Shown: positions 1-8,501, counted from the first letter of the stretch. The stretch: DNA of 64,000 nt from Paenibacillus pinihumi DSM 23905 = JCM 16419 (GCF_000422505.1 NZ_AULX01000012.1:1-64000), one strand, 5' to 3'. Translations and numbers: made by a program. Notes: generated by a model not told the origin, from the letters alone.

Positions 1-1
1 A

Positions 2-256
2 AGCGTTTTTAGTTCCGGGAAGTTTACGGCAAGTGAAAATAGAATCACGAAACGGGGCTCAAAACGCTTGCGCAGAGCTGCTTATCTGGTGGTCATATGC
101 GGGTTAAGGAAGGGCTTGAATCCCCTCCTAAGAGCGTATTACGACAAGAAAAGAAGCGAAGGTAAGCCCCATAAGGTAGCCGTGATTGCTTGCGCCAACA
201 AGGTATTACATCACGTCTACGCTATGCTTAGAAAACGGCAACCTTTCGCTTCTTAA
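2..256 (+). CDS. IS110-family transposase, C-terminal fragment (5' end outside window)
   Basis: The frame is open from base 2 to a TAA at 254-256. The encoded segment includes ITKRGSKRLRRAAYL, then NPLLRAYYDKK, GKPHKVAVIACANK and a final MLRKRQPF. This is the usual C-terminal end of IS110/IS1111 transposases (Transposase_20 region, with the conserved serine upstream in SSGKF). IS110 enzymes are DEDD transposases that recombine without terminal inverted repeats. Only about 84 residues of roughly 400 are in the window, so whether the element is intact cannot be judged. An internal TTG at 68 is not a real start. Confidence 0.85.
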   Translation, partial: SVFSSGKFTASENRITKRGSKRLRRAAYLVVICGLRKGLNPLLRAYYDKKRSEGKPHKVAVIACANKVLHHVYAMLRKRQPFAS

Positions 257-269
257 AGCCTTTTCTTCC

Positions 270-296
270 ACAAACTTCCATGAGGTGGAGGTTTGT
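270..296 (+). terminator. Hairpin after the IS110 gene
   Basis: Arms at 270-280 and 286-296 pair over 11 bp with one G-T pair, around a 5-base loop. A T-rich stretch follows (TTTGTTTGT). It could end transposase transcription or be part of the IS end. Confidence 0.45.
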
Positions 297-339
297 TTGT
301 CATGCGTTGAATTCAGTATAACAAAAACAGCTGTCTAAT

Positions 340-373
340 AAAACCGCCTATTGACAAAGTATTAGCTGGTTTT
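340..373 (-). terminator. Weak terminator-like repeat after the sugar permease operon
   Basis: AAAACC at 340-345 and GGTTTT at 368-373 form a 6-bp stem with a 22-base loop just beyond the permease stop. The stem is short, so this is a tentative call. Confidence 0.3.
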
Positions 374-377
374 CTGT

Positions 378-1463
378 TTATCCCTTCACTGATCCGCCCA
401 GCATGCCGCGTACAAAATATTTCTGAAGAGCGAAGAACACGGTGAGCGGCATGAGCATGGAGATAAAGGCGGCCGCCGTCAGCAAGTGCCAGTCATTGCC
501 TCGGGAGCCGACGAGGTTGGCGATGTTCATCGACATTACTTGTACCTCCGGCCTGCTGCCCAGGAAGATCAGCGATACCAGATAGTCGTTCCATACCCAG
601 AGGAACTGGAAGATGCTGATGGAAGCGAGTGCAGGCACGGACAGCGGCAGAATCAGCCTGCTGAAGATCGTAAAGTTCGATGCGCCGTCAATAAAGGCTG
701 ATTCGAACAGGTCCTTTGGAAGCTGGCTGATCGACGTATACATAAAGTACGTAATCAGCGGCAGGCCGAATGCGGTATGCGCAAGCCAGATGCCAAAATA
801 GGTCCCGTTCAATCCGAGTGAGGTGTAATCCCTAAGAATCGGAATAAGTGCTACCTGCATAGGCACAACCAGCAATGCAATGACAATGACGAACATCGTC
901 CGCCTGCCCGGGAACCGCAGCCAGGCGAAGGCATAGGCGGCGAAGGAAGCGATGAATATTGGAATAATCGTAGCGGGGACGGTTACTGCCAGCGTATTCC
1001 AAAAGGATTGTCCCATTCCGCTGCCCTTTTCCGTCTTGGTGCTGCCGTCCGGCATCGTGATGGAATAGTTCTTCCCGCCGAGTACGGTCTCATAGTTTTG
1101 GGTCGTGAACTCCATATGGGAGGTCCAGGCCTTCTCCTGAACGTTGATCAATCGTGCGCGGCGGTTTTCCCAGATCAGGCGCTTGCCGTCCGCCTCGACA
1201 CCGCTACGAAGCTCATCGTCCGTATAGGTTTTGTCTTGAATCGCTATCGGTTTCCGCAGATCGGTGTCCTTCGGAAGCTGAAGCTGTTCGGCCGTTGTCC
1301 AGCCACGGTGCGGAATGACCTTCCACCATCCGGTGGACAGAATATCCGCAGCAGGCCGGATTGAGGAGACAAGCAGCCCCAGTGTAGGAATCGTCCAGAT
1401 CAGGCATATAATCGCCAGCACGGTGTTAACGAGCCATTTGGATTTGCGGCTTTTGCGGCGCAT
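378..1463 (-). CDS. Carbohydrate ABC transporter permease, AglG/MalG type
   Basis: This is the second inner-membrane permease of a sugar ABC importer. The first helix (residues about 13-35) is followed by a long extracytoplasmic insert of roughly 120 residues. The BPD_transp_1 domain then begins near GMGQSFWNTLAV. The EAA loop that contacts the ATPase reads ESAFIDGASNFTIFSRLILP. The long insert after helix 1 is typical of the alpha-glucoside permease AglG rather than short MalG proteins; that substrate call is inference. The ATG at 1463 is chosen because it has a GAGAGGGGGG ribosome site and starts one base after the upstream permease stop. The longer upstream extension lies inside that gene. 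No ATPase gene is nearby, so a shared MsmX-like ATPase is likely. Confidence 0.85.
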   Translation of the reverse strand: MRRKSRKSKWLVNTVLAIICLIWTIPTLGLLVSSIRPAADILSTGWWKVIPHRGWTTAEQLQLPKDTDLRKPIAIQDKTYTDDELRSGVEADGKRLIWENRRARLINVQEKAWTSHMEFTTQNYETVLGGKNYSITMPDGSTKTEKGSGMGQSFWNTLAVTVPATIIPIFIASFAAYAFAWLRFPGRRTMFVIVIALLVVPMQVALIPILRDYTSLGLNGTYFGIWLAHTAFGLPLITYFMYTSISQLPKDLFESAFIDGASNFTIFSRLILPLSVPALASISIFQFLWVWNDYLVSLIFLGSRPEVQVMSMNIANLVGSRGNDWHLLTAAAFISMLMPLTVFFALQKYFVRGMLGGSVKG

Positions 1464-1464
1464 G

Positions 1465-2547
1465 TTAGAAGCCCCCCTCTCTGCGGAACTGGCGCAGATT
1501 GATGATGATGACCGGAATGACCGCAATCAGAAGCACAATCGCCAGCGTCGAGCCATAGCCTGTGTTTTGGAACATGAACAGCTGCCGGTAAAATTGCGTC
1601 GCCACAACGTCCGTCTCGTATTGTCCGCCTGTCATAATCATGACGACATCGAATATTTTCAGTGTAAATACGATAATTGTGGTCGTAACCGAGAGCAGCG
1701 TGCCGGAGATATAGGGAATCATAATGCTGAAGAAAATGCGGATTTCCCCCGCGCCGTCCATGCGTGCAGCTTCCAGAATTGATTCCGGAATGCTCTTGAT
1801 CGCGGCGGAGAAAATAACCATGGCGAACCCGGTCTGCATCCAGATGAGGATGGCGATCAGGAACAGGTTATTCCACGGACGAATCATACTCAGCCAGGCC
1901 TGCGCCTCGCCCCCAAGGGAGACAACGATGGCGTTCAGCAATCCAATCTGCTCATGCCCCGGCTGATAGTAGTAAATAAATTTCCAGATAACGCCCGCTG
2001 CCACGAATGAAATGGCCATCGGCATGAAAATCAGCCCTTTGGCGAGCTTTTCGAAGCTGCTCCGGTCTGCGAGAATCGCGATCAGCAGCCCGAGGCTGAC
2101 ACAGGCGAGCGTACCGAAGAATACCCACAGCAGGTTGTTGCGCAGCGCCATAACCAACAGGCGGTCGGTGAAGACGGCGGCATAATTGGCAAGACCGACA
2201 AAGTTGGCCGAATTGCTGTCAAAGAAACTCAGGTACAGCGTGCGTATCGTAGGGAATACCAGCAGCCAGCCCAGCAGCAGCACGGCTGGTCCGATAAATA
2301 TAAAGGGCAAAACTCTCCGCTTCCATTGATCCGGATATTGCTCGACTACCCAGTTCATCGAGTAGTAAATAAAATAAATGCCAAACGCACCCCAGATGAC
2401 CGCGACAATCGCGTTCAGAATCGGATGGAGCCCGGCGTCGCGGAAGAGGAAGAAAAACAGCCCGTGAATGGCTGCATTCAAGGCAGGCACAAGCAGGGAA
2501 AGCAACAGCAAACGCAGAGTATTGCCCTTTTTAGCCTGTAACTCCAT
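1465..2547 (-). CDS. Carbohydrate ABC transporter permease, AglF/MalF type
   Basis: A 360-residue multi-span permease. Two N-terminal helices (about residues 12-35 and 42-62) precede the core, which begins around LPFIFIGPAVLLLGWLLVFP. The EAA loop is EAARMDGAGEIRIFFSIMIP. It should pair with the downstream permease to form the translocation channel for the sugar bound by the lipoprotein at 2694-4085. The start ATG has AAGGAGGG seven bases upstream. Only one base separates its stop from the next start, so the two permeases are one operon and probably translationally coupled. The substrate is inferred as an alpha-glucoside from the paired AglE/AglG-like neighbours. Confidence 0.87.
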   Translation of the reverse strand: MELQAKKGNTLRLLLLSLLVPALNAAIHGLFFFLFRDAGLHPILNAIVAVIWGAFGIYFIYYSMNWVVEQYPDQWKRRVLPFIFIGPAVLLLGWLLVFPTIRTLYLSFFDSNSANFVGLANYAAVFTDRLLVMALRNNLLWVFFGTLACVSLGLLIAILADRSSFEKLAKGLIFMPMAISFVAAGVIWKFIYYYQPGHEQIGLLNAIVVSLGGEAQAWLSMIRPWNNLFLIAILIWMQTGFAMVIFSAAIKSIPESILEAARMDGAGEIRIFFSIMIPYISGTLLSVTTTIIVFTLKIFDVVMIMTGGQYETDVVATQFYRQLFMFQNTGYGSTLAIVLLIAVIPVIIINLRQFRREGGF

Positions 2548-2586
2548 AACGAACCCTCCTTCTTGTATGCAATATGCTTCAGAGTC

Positions 2587-2609
2587 ATAGAGGTCCCGGA
2601 TACCTCTAT
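2587..2609 (-). other. Intercistronic hairpin between binding protein and permeases
   Basis: ATAGAGGT at 2587-2594 and ACCTCTAT at 2602-2609 form an 8-bp stem with a 7-base loop and no T tract. Hairpins in this position in sugar ABC operons often protect the abundant binding-protein mRNA from 3' decay; that role is inferred here. Confidence 0.5.
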
Positions 2610-2693
2610 CAACTTCGCCGGAACATCAGGCTTTGAAATGTTTCGTCCCTGCCCGCGGCGAAAGCGGATCAGCAGATATCCGGGAGCGTTATA

Positions 2694-4085
2694 TTACTTC
2701 CAGCCCGACTGGATTTCCTTCAAGGCTGTATCCAGATCGACTGTACCGGTGATATAGTCGGTCATGCCTTTCCAGAACGTACCCGCGCCTACTGCGCCTG
2801 GCATCAGGTCGGAGCCGTCGAAGCGGATCGTGTCTGCATTCTGCACAAATTCGGCCATGCGGCGCTCCTGATCATTGGCGTACCAGGACGGATCAGCATC
2901 ATTCATCGGGGCCGTAACGCCACCGCTTTGAATCCATGTTTTCAGGGACTCGCCGGTTGTGAAGTATTCTATAACAGCGCGAACCTCAGGGCGGTCATTG
3001 AACATAGCGTAAATGTCGCCTGAGATCAAAGCAGGTGTTCCATATTGCGAATCAATGGACGGGAACGGGAACCAGTCGTAATCATCGGCAGTGAGTCCTT
3101 CCGGGAAGAAGCTCGTAACAAATCCGGCCTGGCGGTGCAGCCACGCTTTAGGAGGGTTGTCGAATAACACTTTGGCTGAATCACCGAAAGATGTCGTTGC
3201 GATCGACTTGCGTCCACCGTACACATAGTCCTCGTTGAACCAGATTTCAGACATTTTCTCCACCGCATTTTTCACAATCGGGTCTGTAAACGGCAGCTCG
3301 CCGTTCACCCATTTGTCGTAATTCTCAGGTGTAGTCGTGCGGAGCATGATATCCTCCAGCCAATCCGTTGCTGTCCAGCCGGTTGCTGTCCCGCTTTCAA
3401 TACCGATGCTCCAGGCCGGATCACCGTCCTTGGCAATTTGATCACTCAGCGCCATCAGCTCATCCCATGTTTTTGGAATGGTGTAGCCGGCAGCCTCAAA
3501 TTCCTTTTTGTTGTACCAAACCAGGCTTTTTACGCTGCTGCGGGCCCAGACGCCTGCCTGAATATCGCCATTTGGTCCTGGCATGCTCGCCATATCCAGC
3601 CAGCTCTGGTTGTACTGCTTCTTGAGATATTCATCACTAAGGAAGGAGGATACATCAATGACCTTGCCTTCCTTAACAAAGTTGCCCAGCAGTCCCGGCT
3701 GCGGGAAGTCGGCAATATCAGGGGCATTGCCGCCGTTGACGCGTACAGAAATCGTCGCTTCGAACTCTTTGGAGCTTTCGTAGGCAATTTCAATTCCTGT
3801 TTTTTCCTCAAACGCTTTTTTGCTCTCATTGAACTTGACCTCGTCCGCATCCGTGAACGGTCCGAACATGGTGACCTTTTTCCCTTTGAATTCCCCGTTG
3901 AGTGCTTTTGCCAGCGCAGAATCTCCGTCAGCTCCGGTATTGCCGTTTGTCTGATTGTTCTCTTTGCCCGGTTCAGGAGCAGCCGGCGTGTTGTTGCCCT
4001 TGCCTGCGCAAGCTGTCAGTGTCAGGGAGAATGCCAGCATCATAATCAAGATCAGCATCGAGCTTCTTTTTGGTTTGTATTGCAT
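2694..4085 (-). CDS. Sugar ABC transporter substrate-binding lipoprotein, AglE-like
   Basis: A 463-residue extracellular solute-binding protein of family 1. The N-terminus has a basic start, a hydrophobic stretch and the lipobox LTAC (Cys about residue 26), so it should be lipid-anchored outside the membrane. The spacer that follows is rich in Asn, Pro and Gly. The mature part begins GKKVTMFGPFTDAD and continues through NGGNAPDIADFPQPG and NGDIQAGVWARSSVKSLVWYNKK, the pattern of alpha-glucoside (AglE-type) binding proteins. It is first in its operon, 146 bp before the permeases, with a hairpin between. A 14-bp palindrome matching the LacI operator lies 190 bp upstream. The exact sugar is not visible in the sequence. 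Confidence 0.85.
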   Translation of the reverse strand: MQYKPKRSSMLILIMMLAFSLTLTACAGKGNNTPAAPEPGKENNQTNGNTGADGDSALAKALNGEFKGKKVTMFGPFTDADEVKFNESKKAFEEKTGIEIAYESSKEFEATISVRVNGGNAPDIADFPQPGLLGNFVKEGKVIDVSSFLSDEYLKKQYNQSWLDMASMPGPNGDIQAGVWARSSVKSLVWYNKKEFEAAGYTIPKTWDELMALSDQIAKDGDPAWSIGIESGTATGWTATDWLEDIMLRTTTPENYDKWVNGELPFTDPIVKNAVEKMSEIWFNEDYVYGGRKSIATTSFGDSAKVLFDNPPKAWLHRQAGFVTSFFPEGLTADDYDWFPFPSIDSQYGTPALISGDIYAMFNDRPEVRAVIEYFTTGESLKTWIQSGGVTAPMNDADPSWYANDQERRMAEFVQNADTIRFDGSDLMPGAVGAGTFWKGMTDYITGTVDLDTALKEIQSGWK

Positions 4086-4225
4086 GAGACCTCAACCCTT
4101 TCTTAGATGGATAAATATAAGTCCTTTTGAGAAAACCCGCTTTGTATCATCAGGAACTACATGCTTATGCGACCTGGTGCAGGTCATCACCTCCCTGGCT
4201 TAATATCATTGAATTTTCATGCTCA

Positions 4226-4253
4226 ATTATGGATAAAAATACTACTTTGTCTA
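4226..4253 (-). promoter_or_regulatory. Candidate sigma-A promoter of the sugar ABC operon
   Basis: On the minus strand, TAGACA (4248-4253) and CATAAT (4226-4231) are separated by 16 bp, each one mismatch from consensus. It lies just downstream of the operator at 4276-4289. Confidence 0.5.
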
Positions 4254-4275
4254 TAAATAGCGCTTACATTAGTTG

Positions 4276-4289
4276 TGAAAAGCTTTTCA
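4276..4289. promoter_or_regulatory. LacI-family operator before the sugar ABC operon
   Basis: TGAAAAGCTTTTCA is a perfect 14-bp palindrome with the symmetric GC centre seen in many LacI-family sites. The identical 14 bases occur at 5474-5487 before the LacI gene, which ties this operon to that regulator. The site lies 23 bp upstream of the predicted -35. Confidence 0.75.
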
Positions 4290-4378
4290 GATTCAGGTGT
4301 CAGCAGCTATTCCGCAAATCTGTAGAGGGGAGCGGAGTGGCAAACAATGCTGCTTCCCCGCAAGAACAATGACTAAGT

Positions 4379-5404
4379 TTAATCGACATGGACGGGATGA
4401 ATATGTATGGCAGTAGATTCTCTGACGATTAGGCGGTGAGGGAGCTTTTCTCTTAATACCCTGACTTTTCCTTTTGTAATCAGCTCGTGAAGCATTTGTA
4501 CGCTGCGGTAGCCGATTTCATAGGTCGGCTGCTCGATGGTGGTCAGTTTTGGGATGAACATTTCAGCCATGCGGATGTTATCAAAGCCAATTACCGATAC
4601 ATGACCGGGTACGGATTTCCCCTGATCGCGCAAATAAGAGATCGTCCCCATGGCAAATTCATCGGAGGCTGCAAATACGGCTGTCAATTCGGGATGCTGT
4701 GCGAACAGGCGCGCTGCGGCTTCATAGGCATCGGTATAACGGTGCTCGGCATATTCTACATAAGGCTTGCAGTGATGAAGTCCTCCCTCTTCTAATGCAC
4801 GGTGAAATCCTTCGTAGCGCGGCTGGCCGGAGATGGTTCGGTCAAGCGGCATGTTGATCATGCCAATATTACGGTGTCCGGAAGCAATCAAGTGTCTTAC
4901 CGCTTCAAAGGCTGCCTGTTCATCATCGATGTCGACGGAGGGAATGTTATATTCCGGCGCATTGGTAGAGGCAAGGACGAATGGCAGATGATAGCGCTCC
5001 ATCTCCTCGTAATATTCCTTGTGGAGGGAGTCGCTGGCGAAGATGAAGCCGTCCACCTGCTTCTCAAAAAAACTTTGTACATAAGCAATTGTCCGCTTCT
5101 TGTCACGGTCGGTATTGCAGATCATCAGCGAGTGGTTCAGTTTGACAGCGGCATCCTGCATCCCCCGGATCAGTCCGGCGAAATAGGGATTCTCGATATC
5201 CGGTATCATAACGCCGATGGTATCGGATTTCTTGTATATTAATCCTCTTGCAAATGCATTCGGCTGGTATTGGAGGGCCTCAATCGCCTCCAGTACACGG
5301 CTGCGTTTCTCCTCGGCGACCGTATCCGGAGCGTTCATGACTCTGGATACGGTGCTGATGGAAACGTTAGCGTATTTGGCCACATCACGAATGGTAGCTT
5401 TCAT
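4379..5404 (-). CDS. LacI-family transcriptional regulator of the adjacent sugar operon
   Basis: A 341-residue regulator. The N-terminal helix-turn-helix reads TIRDVAKYANVSISTVSRVM, and the hinge helix ends in LQYQPNAFARGL. A periplasmic-binding-protein-like sensor domain follows (SDTIGVMIPDIENPYFAGL onwards). The ATG at 5404 is chosen because LacI proteins begin right before TIRDVA and a GGGAAGG site precedes it; the longer frame runs into the operator. It is encoded directly upstream of the sugar transporter on the same strand. The shared palindrome suggests it represses both the transporter and itself, with an inducing sugar binding the C-terminal domain. Confidence 0.9.
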   Translation of the reverse strand: MKATIRDVAKYANVSISTVSRVMNAPDTVAEEKRSRVLEAIEALQYQPNAFARGLIYKKSDTIGVMIPDIENPYFAGLIRGMQDAAVKLNHSLMICNTDRDKKRTIAYVQSFFEKQVDGFIFASDSLHKEYYEEMERYHLPFVLASTNAPEYNIPSVDIDDEQAAFEAVRHLIASGHRNIGMINMPLDRTISGQPRYEGFHRALEEGGLHHCKPYVEYAEHRYTDAYEAAARLFAQHPELTAVFAASDEFAMGTISYLRDQGKSVPGHVSVIGFDNIRMAEMFIPKLTTIEQPTYEIGYRSVQMLHELITKGKVRVLREKLPHRLIVRESTAIHIHPVHVD

Positions 5405-5450
5405 CAAAACACGCCTTCCCGGTTTAATCCTTATCATGAAATAAAAGTGT

Positions 5451-5497
5451 ATAATAACTTTGAAAACCTTTTCTGAAAAGCTTTTCAAAGTTATTAT
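5451..5497. promoter_or_regulatory. Nested LacI operator and 16-bp inverted repeat before the lacI-type gene
   Basis: The perfect operator TGAAAAGCTTTTCA lies at 5474-5487. A degenerate overlapping copy (TGAAAACCTTTTCT) is at 5461-5474. The whole is enclosed in a perfect inverted repeat with 16-bp arms at 5451-5466 and 5482-5497. The arrangement fits strong autoregulation. Confidence 0.7.
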
Positions 5498-5671
5498 ATC
5501 CATTATTATCAAGATTGACAACCGGATTTATCCAGTTTTTCTTCGAAGATGATGCCTGTTTATTTTTAAACTTTGCCGGTAAACGGTATTCAAAAAAGAA
5601 CAAACATTTACTTCTGTACAATTGTTAACTATTATGGTTTATATAAGGTTAACAAAAGGAAGGTGGATGAG

Positions 5672-6088
5672 ATGGCTATTATGCTGCGGGGCCATCATAT
5701 TTTGTGCTTGCTCGGATACCGGGGGAAGGGATACTCGGAGAATTTTTGCGCAAATATGACCAAAATCTATGAATCATTGCGTACACAGCCGGATACGGTC
5801 ATCGAAATTATTGAAGGGCCGGATGATATTTGCCGCGCTTTTCCGCCGGATCAGCCGCATCATTGCCAAAATCAATCCGTGTACCGGAAGGACCGGGAGA
5901 TTCTGCATGCTGTCGGTATTGAAATCGGGCATGCCATGACCTGGACGGAGATTCTGCATGCAGCAGCCCTTGTGCAGCCGGACGACATCCGGACATTATG
6001 CTCGGACTGCCGATGGGAGCCTCTTGGACTATGCCGGGAGGGAGTCAGCCATATTCGCCATTTCGGCGCGCTTCGCGAGCTTCCCTAA
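5672..6088 (+). CDS. DUF1284 domain-containing protein
   Basis: A 138-residue cytoplasmic protein matching the DUF1284 pattern: it begins with LRGHHILCLLGYRGKGYS, has GPDDICRAFPP near the middle, and ends with a cysteine pair region (LCSDCRW ... LCREG). The paired cysteines suggest a metal or Fe-S site; no function is established for the family. The ATG at 5672 has AAAGGAAGGTGG upstream and is preferred over an ATG 99 bases earlier that would add an unrelated sequence. The gene stands alone between the divergent LacI gene and the purine operon. Confidence 0.8.
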   Translation: MAIMLRGHHILCLLGYRGKGYSENFCANMTKIYESLRTQPDTVIEIIEGPDDICRAFPPDQPHHCQNQSVYRKDREILHAVGIEIGHAMTWTEILHAAALVQPDDIRTLCSDCRWEPLGLCREGVSHIRHFGALRELP

Positions 6089-6159
6089 ATATTGTTAACG
6101 TCTATGATTCCCAGTTCTTATTGCCCGCTGCCGCGACGAGGACAAGCATAAATTTGTTC

Positions 6160-6188
6160 TTGAAACACCAGGAGAGAGAGTGTACTAT
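6160..6188 (+). promoter_or_regulatory. Promoter of the xpt-pbuX operon
   Basis: TTGAAA (6160-6165), a 17-bp spacer and TACTAT (6183-6188) lie about 44 bases ahead of the purine aptamer, so the transcript would start just before it. Confidence 0.7.
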
Positions 6189-6231
6189 ATACAAGGTAAA
6201 TATAAGCCGGATACAAAGTAAAACTTCATAT

Positions 6232-6304
6232 AACTCGTATAATTTTGGGAATATGGCCCATAAGTTTCTACCGGATGACCACTGCAATCATCCGACTATG
6301 AGTG
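6232..6304 (+). ncRNA. Purine riboswitch aptamer, guanine class
   Basis: The P1 arms are ACTCGT (6233-6238) and ATGAGT (6298-6303). The conserved elements appear in order: ATAAT, loop 2 AATATGG, joining segment GTTTCTACCGG, then the P3 3' strand and CCGACTATGA. The cytosine in CCGACTATG is the base that pairs with guanine or hypoxanthine; adenine switches carry U there. This fits control of xpt and pbuX by guanine. P2 is weaker than usual (TTGGG with CCCAT). Confidence 0.92.
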
Positions 6305-6417
6305 AAAGCGCAACTGGTTTTTTTTACCCTGACGTCAGCGGCAGGGCAGAGGATCCGCGTTGCGGATACTGTTTTGTGTTACATTTTATGTTGCACCGCA
6401 AGGGATAATAACCCGGC

Positions 6418-6468
6418 AGGACAGACTTCACTTGAGAAGAAATTACTCAAGGAGTCTGTCCTTTTTTT
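6418..6468 (+). terminator. Intrinsic terminator of the purine riboswitch platform
   Basis: AGGACAGACT at 6418-6427 pairs with AGTCTGTCCT at 6453-6462, with an inner CTTGAG/CTCAAG stem and a run of seven T. It lies 26 bases before the xpt start, so termination would stop xpt-pbuX when guanine is bound. It is more than 110 bases from the aptamer, which is unusually far. Confidence 0.85.
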
Positions 6469-6494
6469 GATTTTCCAAAAGGAGAGAGAAGAGA

Positions 6495-7082
6495 ATGAAA
6501 GTATTACAGGAACGCATACGTGAGGAAGGCTTGATACTGTCGGATACGGTGCTGAAGGTCGATTCATTCCTCAATCATCAGGTGGACACCCGGCTTGCAC
6601 TGGAGATTGGGCGGGAGTTCGCGCGCATTTTTGCCGGCAGGCCGATTACGAAGGTGCTGACTATTGAAGCGAGCGGTATCCAGTTCGCAATGGCAGCAGG
6701 AATTGCGCTGGATGTGCCGTTTATTTATGCGAAGAAGAAAAAGGCGGTCACACTTGCCGAGAAGGTCTATTCCGCGCCGGTCTATTCGTTTACCAGACAA
6801 GAGAGCTATCAAGTCAGTATTTCGCAAAAATATCTGGGACCTGAGGACAAGGTATTGATCGTGGATGATTTCCTGGCTACCGGAGCGGCGCTTGTCGGTC
6901 TCGTTGATATTGTCAAGGAGTCGGGTGCAGAGCTCGCCGGCGTAGGTTGTGTTATTGAGAAGAGCTTCCAGGAAGGACGCGGTCTGCTGGAGGCCAAAGG
7001 CGTAGAGGTGCATTCACTGGCCCGCATTGCGTCGATGGCACCGGGAGTGGTTCATTTTGTGGAAGAAGCAGTGGTGAAATAA
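6495..7082 (+). CDS. xpt: Xanthine phosphoribosyltransferase
   Basis: A 195-residue cytoplasmic enzyme that makes XMP from xanthine and PRPP in purine salvage. The PRPP-binding signature VLIVDDFLATGAAL lies near residues 120-134, and the N-terminus MKVLQERIREEGLILSDTVLKVD is typical of Xpt. Length agrees with the B. subtilis family (about 194). The ATG follows GGAGAGAGAAGAG. It is the first gene after the guanine riboswitch and is followed 101 bases later by the permease pbuX, the standard Bacillales arrangement. Confidence 0.95.
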   Translation: MKVLQERIREEGLILSDTVLKVDSFLNHQVDTRLALEIGREFARIFAGRPITKVLTIEASGIQFAMAAGIALDVPFIYAKKKKAVTLAEKVYSAPVYSFTRQESYQVSISQKYLGPEDKVLIVDDFLATGAALVGLVDIVKESGAELAGVGCVIEKSFQEGRGLLEAKGVEVHSLARIASMAPGVVHFVEEAVVK

Positions 7083-7183
7083 GCGCAGTTGGCATCTCGC
7101 CTGCACTCAGGCTTGACGGATCTGATTTGCGCTTTACCGGGAATATTGGATATTCCTGATATATAGAATGGGGAGAGTCTACA

Positions 7184-8479
7184 ATGCTTAGCAAACAGAA
7201 AGTCATTACCTTAGGATTCCAGCATGTGATGGCGATGTACGCCGGTGCTGTAATCGTGCCGATTATTGTCGGCGGAGCGCTTGGCCTGTCAGAGACACAG
7301 ATGGCGTATCTGATTGCCGCAGATTTATTTACCTGCGGTCTGGCGACTATTTTGCAGGTTATGGGTACAAAGTATTTCGGCAGCGGCCTTCCGGTCGTGC
7401 TCGGATGTACCTTTACAGCAGTAGGGCCAATTATTGCAATTGCTTCAACCTCGAATTTGGCTACAGCTTACGGGGCCATCATTATATCAGGTATATTCGT
7501 TATTTTAGCTGCTCCGTTATATGGAAAACTGCTTAAGTTTTTCCCTACGGTTGTTACAGGATCAGTCGTCACCATTATTGGTTTATCGCTGATTCCGGTA
7601 GCCATGAACAATGCTGCTGGCGGCCAGGGTTCGCCAGACTTTGGTGCACCAAGCAATCTGCTGTTGGCACTGGGTACTCTGGTTACTATTTTGCTGGTGA
7701 ACCGCTTTACAAAAGGCTTTATTCGCGCCATCTCCGTACTGATCGGACTTGCAGCAGGAACGGCAGCAGGGTATGCGATGGGCATTGTCAGCTTCTCTGC
7801 AGTTGGCGAAGCGGGCTTGGTAAGTATCGCTCAGCCGTTTTACTTCGGTATTCCGCAAATTAGCATCACAGCAATTATTACAATGATTATTGTTAATATC
7901 GTCAGCATGGTGGAATCCACAGGCGTATATCTCGCCGTTGGTAAAGCGACCGACCAGAAGGTTGAGCAGCGCCAAATTGTGGGCGGTCTGCGTTCCGAGG
8001 GTCTGGCTATCATGCTGGGCGGGATATTCAATGCTTTCCCGTACACGGCATTCTCACAAAACGTCGGCCTGATCTCGCTGACCCGTGTGAAGTCCCGCGA
8101 TGTCATCTTCGCAGCCGGGGGCATCATGCTCGTGCTGGGTCTGCTGCCGAAGCTGGCCGCGCTGACTACGGTCATCCCGAATGCGGTGCTGGGCGGCGCG
8201 ATGATCGTGATGTTCGGATCTGTAGCCGCAGCAGGTATTTCCATTCTGTCCGAGGTCGACCTGCGCAAGGGCAACAACTTGATGATCGCCGCTTGCAGTA
8301 TTGCGGTCGGACTTGGTTCGGCTACGCTGCCGCAAATGTTCGACCAGCTTCCGGATTTCGCGAAGATGCTGCTGCAAAACGGCATCGTCTCCGGGTCTCT
8401 GACGGCGATTGCGCTGAATCTGTTCTTGTCCAAACAAGAAATTGAAGCGGAGCCGGTGGAAATCAAAAAAGTATCTTAG
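7184..8479 (+). CDS. pbuX: Xanthine permease, NCS2 family
   Basis: A 431-residue membrane transporter of the nucleobase-cation symporter 2 family. It begins LGFQHVMAMYAGAVIVPIIVGGALGL and has the family signature near NAFPYTAFSQNVGLISLTRVKSR in the second half. About 12-14 hydrophobic segments are visible. It should import xanthine with protons for use by Xpt. The start ATG has GGGGAGAG upstream. Co-transcription with xpt under the guanine riboswitch is inferred from the absence of a terminator between them. Confidence 0.94.
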   Translation: MLSKQKVITLGFQHVMAMYAGAVIVPIIVGGALGLSETQMAYLIAADLFTCGLATILQVMGTKYFGSGLPVVLGCTFTAVGPIIAIASTSNLATAYGAIIISGIFVILAAPLYGKLLKFFPTVVTGSVVTIIGLSLIPVAMNNAAGGQGSPDFGAPSNLLLALGTLVTILLVNRFTKGFIRAISVLIGLAAGTAAGYAMGIVSFSAVGEAGLVSIAQPFYFGIPQISITAIITMIIVNIVSMVESTGVYLAVGKATDQKVEQRQIVGGLRSEGLAIMLGGIFNAFPYTAFSQNVGLISLTRVKSRDVIFAAGGIMLVLGLLPKLAALTTVIPNAVLGGAMIVMFGSVAAAGISILSEVDLRKGNNLMIAACSIAVGLGSATLPQMFDQLPDFAKMLLQNGIVSGSLTAIALNLFLSKQEIEAEPVEIKKVS

Positions 8480-8501
8480 ACTTAATTGGCAATAACATTA
8501 G

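Noticed and set aside
1-300. A complete IS110 element.
   Set aside because: Only the transposase tail is inside the window, so completeness and ends cannot be judged.
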